A DNA stretch of 64,000 bases, taken from assembly GCA_001627925.1 (NCBI GenBank), contig LUQC01000040.1, positions 1 to 64,000 on the forward strand. The letters are read 5' to 3'. The notes below the pieces were generated by a model. It was not told the origin of the DNA. It saw only the letters and a list, made by a program, of their open reading frames with translations, and did no database searches. How positions within the stretch are numbered: position 1 is the first letter of the stretch; every line of letters begins with the position of its first letter. Both the position numbers and the translations under genes were made by a program. Shown piece by piece: positions 58,417 through 64,000 of the stretch. Source of the stretch: Rhodobacteraceae bacterium REDSEA-S34_B6 (GTDB lineage Bacteria; Pseudomonadota; Alphaproteobacteria; Rhodobacterales; Rhodobacteraceae).

Positions 58417-59604
58417 GTGGGCTGGAAAACGCTGGATCAAATGGAATTAGAAGGCAAAAGGGTTCTGACCCGAGTAGATTTAAACGTCCCAATTAAAGAT
58501 GAAAAAATTTCAGACGATACGCGAATAAAAAAAATCATTCCGACCTTATCTCACATAATTAAAAGAGGCGGGCTTCCGATATTAGTCGCTCACCTTGGCC
58601 GACCGAATGGTAAGAGAAATCCAAGCTTAAGTTTTGCAAAAATATCTACTGACATTGAAAAATTAATCGGTTTGCCTTTAATATTTGCTGCCGACTGCAT
58701 TGGAACTACGGCTGAACTGGCTGTCACATCACAGAAAACTGGTGGAGTTGTTCTACTTGAAAATACCCGTTTTCATGAAGGTGAAGAGAAAAACTCTATC
58801 TCATTTGCAAAATCATTGGCAAAACTGGCTGACATTTACTGCAACGATGCTTTCTCTTGCGCCCACCGAGCGCATGCATCCACCGAAGCGATTGCTCATT
58901 TGCTCCCAAATTGCTCTGGCAAGTTGATGGAACAAGAGCTACTATCTCTAGAACCCGCACTTACCAAGCCAGAAAGACCTTTAACAGCGATTGTGGGCGG
59001 TTCAAAGGTATCTACCAAGCTAGATTTACTCAACAATCTTATCCAAAAAGTGGATACACTGATAGTGGGCGGTGGCATGGCAAACACTTTTTTATTAGCT
59101 AAAGGGTTTTCAATTGGAGCTTCTTTAGCAGAACACAAAATGAAGAATAATGCCTGCATGATATTAGATACTGCCCAAAAAGCTGGATGTAAAATTTTAC
59201 TGCCGTCAGACGTGGTAGTCGCAAAACTTTTAAATAGCGATGTTGAAAACTTTGTTGTTCCAATAACTGATTGTCCGAGTAATTTAATGATCTTAGATAT
59301 TGGGCCTAAAACGCTAGAAAACGCGAAGGGAATTCTAGTAAACTCTAAAACCGTAATTTGGAACGGTCCACTCGGGGCGTTTGAAATAAAGCCTTTTGAC
59401 CAGGCGACAAATATTCTAGCAAATTTTGTTTCAAACTTAAGTTACAATGAAAAGCTAATTTCTATTGCTGGTGGTGGAGACACATTGGCGGCATTAAATA
59501 ACGCTGAAGCCTCTGATGGATTTAGCTATCTGTCTACTGCTGGTGGCGCATTTTTGGAATGGATGGAAGGTAAAAAACTTCCTGGAATTGCAGCACTGGA
59601 ATGA
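58417..59604 (+). CDS. pgk: Phosphoglycerate kinase (GTG start)
   Basis: 395 residues from GTG at 58417, which has GAGGGG seven bases upstream; a TTG at 58402 is in frame but would overlap that site. Family motifs: RVDLNVPIKDEKI, LAHLGRPNGKRNP, KVSTKLDLLNN, NGPLGAFE and GGGDTLAAL. It makes ATP and 3-phosphoglycerate in lower glycolysis. The aldolase gene follows 118 bases later. Confidence 0.96.
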   Translation: MGWKTLDQMELEGKRVLTRVDLNVPIKDEKISDDTRIKKIIPTLSHIIKRGGLPILVAHLGRPNGKRNPSLSFAKISTDIEKLIGLPLIFAADCIGTTAELAVTSQKTGGVVLLENTRFHEGEEKNSISFAKSLAKLADIYCNDAFSCAHRAHASTEAIAHLLPNCSGKLMEQELLSLEPALTKPERPLTAIVGGSKVSTKLDLLNNLIQKVDTLIVGGGMANTFLLAKGFSIGASLAEHKMKNNACMILDTAQKAGCKILLPSDVVVAKLLNSDVENFVVPITDCPSNLMILDIGPKTLENAKGILVNSKTVIWNGPLGAFEIKPFDQATNILANFVSNLSYNEKLISIAGGGDTLAALNNAEASDGFSYLSTAGGAFLEWMEGKKLPGIAALE

Positions 59605-59644
59605 AAAAATAATGGATAATTGGTTGTAAATAAATTTTAATTTA

Positions 59645-59654
59645 TAGCGCTAAC
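59645..59654. promoter_or_regulatory. Operator-like site upstream of the aldolase gene
   Basis: TAGCGCTAAC shares the AGCGCT core and the right arm of the palindrome upstream of zwf; the left arm is imperfect (TATAGCGC). It lies about 70 bases before the aldolase start, just after an AT-rich inverted repeat (ATAAATT, TT, AATTTAT). A second member of one regulon is possible. Confidence 0.35.
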
Positions 59655-59722
59655 AGGATTGAATCATTTTTCTAGACTTCTAAGCTATTGTTCATCTTAT
59701 TGTTTTTAAAGGTCCAAATAAA

Positions 59723-60610
59723 TTGAATAATGCACAATTGTTAAAAATATCAACTGGCCAAGGATTTATTGCAGCCCTTGACCAAAGCGGCGGATCTACG
59801 CCAAAAGCTCTAAAACACTACGGCGTAGAGGAGTCAGAGTATGATAATTCCGCAGATATGTATGATTTAATTCATGAAATGCGCACACGAATTATAAAGT
59901 CAAATGCATTCTCGAGCGGCAGGATTTTAGGAGCAATACTTTTTGAAAACACAATACAAAAGAAAATAGATAAAATACCATCCGCAATTTATCTTTGGGA
60001 AAAATTGAAAGTCGTGCCGTTTCTTAAAATTGATAAGGGCCTACTCTCCATAGACAACCACGTGCAACTATTAAAGCCGATTAATGACCTTAAAAATTCT
60101 TTGAAACTGGCAAAAGAAAACGAAGTATTTGGTACAAAAATGCGCTCTGTAATAATTGGCGCAAATGAAACTGGCATCAAAGATATCGTCGATCAGCAAT
60201 TTGATGTAGCATCAGAAATATTATCATATGGGCTCATACCGATAATCGAACCAGAGGTGGCCATCACAATTCCTGACAAAAAAGAAGCTGAAGATTTACT
60301 GTATGAAAACCTTAGGAGCAGGCTTGATCAAATTGGGTCGAACAAAAAAGTAATTCTAAAACTCAGCCTCCCTGATCAAGACAATTTATACGAGCCACTA
60401 ACAAACCATCCCAATATATTGCGAATAGTCGCTTTAAGTGGTGGGTTCAAAAAGAACGAAGCCGTTGCCAAGCTGACGCGAAATACGAAAATTATCGCAA
60501 GTTTTTCAAGAGCTTTGGCGGAAGGCTTAAAAAGAAACGATCCTAAAGAACAGTTTGAAAAACAATTAGAGCAAACTATCCAAAGCATTTACGAGGCATC
60601 TCTGACTTAA
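59723..60610 (+). CDS. Class I fructose-bisphosphate aldolase (TTG start)
   Basis: A 295-residue aldolase of the bacterial class I (FdaB-like) type. GFIAALDQSGGSTPKALKHYGV near the N-terminus, ILFENTIQ and the Schiff-base lysine region VILKLSLPDQ are typical. The frame starts with TTG at 59723, with AAAGG upstream, and no in-frame ATG is nearby. It interconverts fructose-1,6-bisphosphate and triose phosphates. It follows pgk. Confidence 0.93.
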   Translation: MNNAQLLKISTGQGFIAALDQSGGSTPKALKHYGVEESEYDNSADMYDLIHEMRTRIIKSNAFSSGRILGAILFENTIQKKIDKIPSAIYLWEKLKVVPFLKIDKGLLSIDNHVQLLKPINDLKNSLKLAKENEVFGTKMRSVIIGANETGIKDIVDQQFDVASEILSYGLIPIIEPEVAITIPDKKEAEDLLYENLRSRLDQIGSNKKVILKLSLPDQDNLYEPLTNHPNILRIVALSGGFKKNEAVAKLTRNTKIIASFSRALAEGLKRNDPKEQFEKQLEQTIQSIYEASLT

Positions 60611-60679
60611 GTTAAAAAAAGGGATTCACTTTTAAATTATTCTGTGCCATCCTCTTGCAAAAAACTATATTGAGGCAAA

Positions 60680-60982
60680 ATGGCAGAAAAAAAATCAGGC
60701 ACACCGTGGGTTATTATTTGTGTTTTCACAATTTCTCTTTCATTGGGACTTTATTTTACTTTTGCAGCGGTGCAAGGAGATTTTGGTATCTTGCGTCGAG
60801 CTGAAATAAATCACGATATACAAAAATTACAGGCAGAATTAACGAGTTTGAATGTCGAAATAGCAGGTTTAAAGAACCTGACACGGCGTCTTTCCGATCA
60901 TTACTTGGATCTAGAACTATTGGACCAACAGGCCAGAGATATTCTCGGATACGTTAGATCAGACGAACTTGTAATCCAGTAG
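60680..60982 (+). CDS. ftsB: Septum formation initiator, FtsB/DivIC family
   Basis: A 100-residue bitopic protein: one transmembrane helix (VIICVFTISLSLGLYFTFAAV, about 11-31), then a coiled coil (INHDIQKLQAELTSLNVEIAGLKNL) and a short DQQARDILGYVRSDELVI end. It acts with FtsL and FtsQ in the divisome. It precedes pdhA, a standard alphaproteobacterial arrangement. Confidence 0.92.
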   Translation: MAEKKSGTPWVIICVFTISLSLGLYFTFAAVQGDFGILRRAEINHDIQKLQAELTSLNVEIAGLKNLTRRLSDHYLDLELLDQQARDILGYVRSDELVIQ

Positions 60983-61036
60983 CAAAATTTACCATTTGAA
61001 ATTGCATAAATGTCATAGCTGATATGCTTTTAAATT

Positions 61037-61064
61037 TTGCACTCGCACTTCACAAAAATATATG
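61037..61064 (+). promoter_or_regulatory. Candidate promoter of pdhABC
   Basis: TTGCAC (61037-61042), a 16-base spacer, and TATATG (61059-61064). An alternative -10, TATGTA, gives an 18-base spacer. The predicted start falls at about 61071, inside the palindrome described next. Confidence 0.45.
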
Positions 61065-61066
61065 TA

Positions 61067-61094
61067 ATAAGTAGTTTAACGTTAAACTACTTAT
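61067..61094. promoter_or_regulatory. Perfect 28-bp palindrome before pdhA, probable operator
   Basis: The left half ATAAGTAGTTTAAC (61067-61080) is mirrored exactly by GTTAAACTACTTAT (61081-61094). It covers the predicted transcription start of pdhABC and ends just before the GGAG ribosome site. A dyad of this length is typical of a dimeric repressor site; as RNA it would also form a strong hairpin next to the ribosome site. The outer arms ATAAGTAG/CTACTTAT recur in the rpsF leader. Confidence 0.75.
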
Positions 61095-61107
61095 CGGAGA
61101 AGAGCTG

Positions 61108-62097
61108 ATGGCTGCAAAAAAAGTCACTAAAAAATCTACTGATGAGAACCATGACTTAATCAAATTTTATCGGGACATGCTCCTGATAAGACGCTTTGAA
61201 GAGAAAGCAGGGCAGCTTTATGGCATGGGATTGATAGGTGGTTTCTGCCATTTGTATATTGGTCAAGAGGCAGTTGTTGTTGGCTTGGAGGCAGCGGCCA
61301 GAGACGGCGATAAAAGAATAACTTCCTACCGAGATCATGGGCACATGCTTGCCTGCGGCATGGACCCTAATGGTGTTATGGCCGAACTCACTGGGCGCGG
61401 TGGTGGCTACTCAAAAGGCAAAGGTGGATCCATGCATATGTTTTCCAAAGAAAAAAACTTTTATGGTGGGCATGGAATTGTGGGGGCACAAGTACCTCTC
61501 GGTGCCGGCTTGGCCTTTGCAGATCGCTACCGAGAAAACAATTGCGTGACATTTACTTATTTTGGAGACGGTGCAGCTAACCAGGGTCAAGTCTACGAAA
61601 CTTTTAACATGGCAGCATTATGGAAACTTCCAGTAATATTTGTAATAGAAAATAATCAGTACGCGATGGGAACAGCCCAAGAGAGATCAACATCAAGCCC
61701 TGAAATTTATACAAGGGGTGAAGCATTTGGAATAAAAGGTGAAGCTGTTGATGGTATGGATGTAATAGCTGTAAAAACTGCAGGAGACAAAGCTGCAGAT
61801 TATTGCCGTGCAGGTAAAGGTCCATATATCTTAGAGATTAAAACTTACCGGTATCGAGGACACTCTATGTCTGACCCTGCAAAGTATCGAACTCGCGAAG
61901 AGGTGCAGAAAATGCGAGCTCAGAGAGATCCAATAGAAGCAGTTAGAACTCTGTTAATTTCAGAAAAACACGCCACAGATGAAGAAATCAAAACTATAGA
62001 TAAAGAGATTAAAGAGATCATTAATGCATGCGCTGAATATGCAAAAGATAGCCCAGAAGTTTCCGCAGAAGAACTTTGGACAGACATATACGCTTGA
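61108..62097 (+). CDS. pdhA: Pyruvate dehydrogenase E1 component, alpha subunit
   Basis: A 329-residue ThDP-dependent E1-alpha. Seen: IRRFEEKAGQLYGMGLIGGFCHLYIGQEA, the ThDP motif GDGAANQGQVYE to ENNQYAMGT (about 153-187), and the phosphorylation-loop region YRYRGHSMSDPAKYR. It oxidatively decarboxylates pyruvate. First gene of pdhABC; an 11-base gap separates pdhB. Confidence 0.97.
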   Translation: MAAKKVTKKSTDENHDLIKFYRDMLLIRRFEEKAGQLYGMGLIGGFCHLYIGQEAVVVGLEAAARDGDKRITSYRDHGHMLACGMDPNGVMAELTGRGGGYSKGKGGSMHMFSKEKNFYGGHGIVGAQVPLGAGLAFADRYRENNCVTFTYFGDGAANQGQVYETFNMAALWKLPVIFVIENNQYAMGTAQERSTSSPEIYTRGEAFGIKGEAVDGMDVIAVKTAGDKAADYCRAGKGPYILEIKTYRYRGHSMSDPAKYRTREEVQKMRAQRDPIEAVRTLLISEKHATDEEIKTIDKEIKEIINACAEYAKDSPEVSAEELWTDIYA

Positions 62098-62108
62098 GAG
62101 TTTAAACT

Positions 62109-63464
62109 ATGACAACTGAAATTTTAATGCCAGCATTATCGCCGACTATGGAAGAGGGCAAGCTTGCTAAGTGGCTTGTAAAAGAAGGCGACAAAGTGTC
62201 AGCAGGAGATATTATAGCCGAAATAGAAACAGATAAAGCTACTATGGAATTTGAAGCAGTAGATGAAGGTATACTCGCAAAAATTATAGTGGCTGAAGGT
62301 ACAGAAGGTGTATTAGTAAATTCACCAATCGCGATGATGGCAAACGAAGCAACCGAAAGTACGGTTGATTTACAGCCGATTGAGAAAAATGTTCAGACTG
62401 ATGCTTCTTCAACCAAGACTGAGTTTAAAAGCCAAGAAGCACCATTAAGCGGCATAGAAGCCGAATGGGGCGCTGAAATCCAAACCAAAACACAAACGGT
62501 CAGAGAGGCCATTCGAGATGCCATGGCAGAAGAAATGCGCCGTGATGAAACCGTGTATCTCATGGGAGAAGAGGTAGCGGAATATCAGGGGGCATATAAA
62601 GTTTCTCAAGGTTTATTGGATGAATTCGGCTCAAAACGTGTTATAGATACACCAATAACTGAGCATGGTTTTACAGGTATAGCAGTAGGGTCTGCATTCG
62701 CAGGGTTACGACCTATTGTTGAATTTATGACTTTTAATTTTTCTATGCAAGCAATCGATCAGATTGTCAATTCCGCAGCTAAGACCCTTTATATGTCTGG
62801 TGGCCAAATGGGTGCGCCAATGGTGTTTCGAGGGCCCAATGGTGCTGCTGCTCGGGTTGGCGCACAACATAGCCAAGATTATGCCGCTTGGTATGCCCAC
62901 ATTCCGGGATTAAAAGTAGTACAACCATACTCAGCATCCGACGCAAAAGGTTTAATGAAAACAGCAATACGTGATGACAACCCAGTTATCTTCCTAGAAA
63001 ACGAAATACTTTATGGAAAATCATTCGAAGTTCCACTTTTGGAAGATTACACGGTGCCTTTCGGCAAAGCCCGTGTTTGGCGCGAAGGTACAGATGTTAC
63101 AATTGTGTCGTTTGGCATTGGAATGCAATATGCTCTTGAAGCCTCAAACCAGTTGGAAGCAGAAGGCGTATCAGTAGAGGTTATCGATTTACGCTCGCTA
63201 CGACCGATTGATTACGAAACGATTATAAATTCAATCGAAAAAACAAATCGATGTATAACTGTTGAAGAAGGCTTTCCTATAGGTTCGATAGGTAACCATT
63301 TATCTGCTGTTATAATGGAAAGAGCATTCGACTATTTGGATGCTCCTGTAATTAATTGTACTGGGAAGGATGTACCTATGCCCTATGCTGCTAATTTAGA
63401 AAAACTTGCACTAACTACTACAGCTGAAGTTATTAGTGCTGTCAAAAAAGTAATATATAAGTAA
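62109..63464 (+). CDS. pdhB: Pyruvate dehydrogenase E1 component, beta subunit with N-terminal lipoyl domain
   Basis: A 451-residue protein. Residues 1-78 form a lipoyl domain ([35 protein letters not shown], with the lipoyl Lys in DKA). A linker follows, then the E1-beta transketolase-like domain ([69 protein letters not shown]). A lipoyl domain on E1-beta is an alphaproteobacterial trait. pdhC follows after ten bases. Confidence 0.97.
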   Translation: MTTEILMPALSPTMEEGKLAKWLVKEGDKVSAGDIIAEIETDKATMEFEAVDEGILAKIIVAEGTEGVLVNSPIAMMANEATESTVDLQPIEKNVQTDASSTKTEFKSQEAPLSGIEAEWGAEIQTKTQTVREAIRDAMAEEMRRDETVYLMGEEVAEYQGAYKVSQGLLDEFGSKRVIDTPITEHGFTGIAVGSAFAGLRPIVEFMTFNFSMQAIDQIVNSAAKTLYMSGGQMGAPMVFRGPNGAAARVGAQHSQDYAAWYAHIPGLKVVQPYSASDAKGLMKTAIRDDNPVIFLENEILYGKSFEVPLLEDYTVPFGKARVWREGTDVTIVSFGIGMQYALEASNQLEAEGVSVEVIDLRSLRPIDYETIINSIEKTNRCITVEEGFPIGSIGNHLSAVIMERAFDYLDAPVINCTGKDVPMPYAANLEKLALTTTAEVISAVKKVIYK

Positions 63465-63474
63465 GGAGAAAAAA

Positions 63475-64000
63475 TTGGCTATCGAAGTTTTAATGCCAGC
63501 GCTTTCTCCTACTATGGAAGAGGGTACATTGGCAAAATGGTTTGTTAAAGAGGGAGACAAAATTGAATCTGGAGACCTTCTTGCAGAAATAGAAACAGAC
63601 AAAGCAACCATGGAGTTTGAAGCTGTCGAAGAAGGAATTATCGAGAAACTTTTAGTTGCTGAAGGCACAGAAGGAGTGAAAGTAAATTCAGCAATTGCAA
63701 CCTTAAGTGGGGAAGATAATTCGACTAGTAAAAAAATTGAAGAGCCTGCTGCTCCTAAACCAGTTATAACTGATGCAACCCAAATAACTGCGAAAGACAT
63801 TAAAAATAATTCAAGTTCCAAACCTAGAGACCGCGTTTTTATTACGCCTCTTGCACGTCGAATTGCGGAACAACAGGGAATTGATATAAATTTAGTTAAA
63901 GGGACTGGGCCTCACGGTCGAATAATTAAAAAAGATTTAGCCAATATAAAATCAACATCTTTAGGTAAAATTCTTCAAAAACCTGATTTCACAACTGCAA
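63475..64000 (+). CDS. pdhC: Pyruvate dehydrogenase E2, dihydrolipoamide acetyltransferase, N-terminal part (3' end outside window)
   Basis: Starts with TTG at 63475, five bases after AAGGAG, and is still open at the window end. The N-terminal lipoyl domain ([37 protein letters not shown]) is very similar to that of PdhB. After a Pro/Ala/Lys linker comes the peripheral-subunit-binding domain ([31 protein letters not shown]). The catalytic acetyltransferase domain lies beyond the window. Confidence 0.95.
   Translation, partial: MAIEVLMPALSPTMEEGTLAKWFVKEGDKIESGDLLAEIETDKATMEFEAVEEGIIEKLLVAEGTEGVKVNSAIATLSGEDNSTSKKIEEPAAPKPVITDATQITAKDIKNNSSSKPRDRVFITPLARRIAEQQGIDINLVKGTGPHGRIIKKDLANIKSTSLGKILQKPDFTTA

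Noticed and set aside
60611-60660. Hairpin-like sequence after the aldolase gene as a terminator
   Set aside because: The stem is short and A/T-only, and no T-run is positioned after it.
1-64000. Mobile elements, prophage, CRISPR or defence systems
   Set aside because: No transposase, integrase, phage structural gene, spaced direct-repeat array or known defence protein was seen.

Overview
The window is chromosomal DNA of an AT-rich (roughly 40% GC by eye) alphaproteobacterium, most likely a low-GC marine member of the Rhodobacteraceae/Roseobacter group. Support comes from gene order and family traits rather than one marker: a complete nuoA-N operon followed by birA, coaX and RNase J; a NuoE with a helix-hairpin-helix tail; extra small genes inside the nuo operon; the zwf-pgl-pgi and ihfA-merR-tRNA-Pro arrangements; and a lipoyl domain on the E1-beta subunit of pyruvate dehydrogenase. 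The exact genus cannot be given from the sequence alone.

Layout. 1-437: tail of a DEAD-box RNA helicase. 494-19534 (minus strand): nuoA to nuoN with at least four accessory ORFs, then birA, coaX and rnj in the same direction. 19754-22140 (minus): a small membrane-anchored protein, a DegT-type PLP enzyme and gph. 22272-25360 (plus): glmU-glmS, amino-sugar supply for the cell wall. 25577-26822: rpsF-rpsR-rplI, ended by a clear terminator. 27077-32003: ilvB-ilvH, a Rieske oxygenase with a small companion, and an AbrB-type membrane protein. 32050-35131 (minus): ABC-F ATPase, OlsB-like acyltransferase, BamE. 35218-40368 (plus): YceD/DUF177, rpmF, plsX, fabH, ihfA, a MerR regulator, then a broken tRNA-Pro joined to a 5'-truncated dCTP deaminase. 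40395-45968 (minus): scpB, scpA, a SPOR protein, argS, dgt. 46053-47169 (plus): erpA, xthA. 47198-48824 (minus): FAD monooxygenase, DksA-like protein. 49019-51931 (plus): MoxR ATPase, a small membrane protein, a decayed VWA/CoxE-like gene, an M48 protease. 51950-55703 (minus): pgi, pgl, zwf. 55957-64000: tyrS, two minus-strand cyclophilins, pgk, class I aldolase, ftsB, and the pdhABC operon, which runs off the end.

Function. The region is housekeeping: proton-pumping NADH dehydrogenase, sugar-phosphate oxidation (zwf, pgl, pgi), lower glycolysis (pgk, aldolase), pyruvate dehydrogenase, phospholipid initiation (plsX, fabH), chromosome condensation (scpAB, ihfA), translation and envelope assembly. 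I see no phage, transposon, CRISPR array or secretion/defence island, and no gap longer than 300 bases without a gene.

The most interesting signals are lesions and regulatory sites. A tRNA-Pro 5' half is fused to a dCTP deaminase gene that has lost its start. A VWA gene carries a stop and a frameshift beside an intact MoxR partner. GlmS lacks about 30 residues at the entrance of its first SIS domain. BirA appears to start at a non-standard ATT codon. A perfect 28-bp palindrome sits on the predicted pdhA transcription start, and LacI-type operator-like palindromes lie upstream of zwf and of the aldolase gene. The lesions may be real gene decay or assembly error; read data would decide. I found no convincing new multi-gene system.
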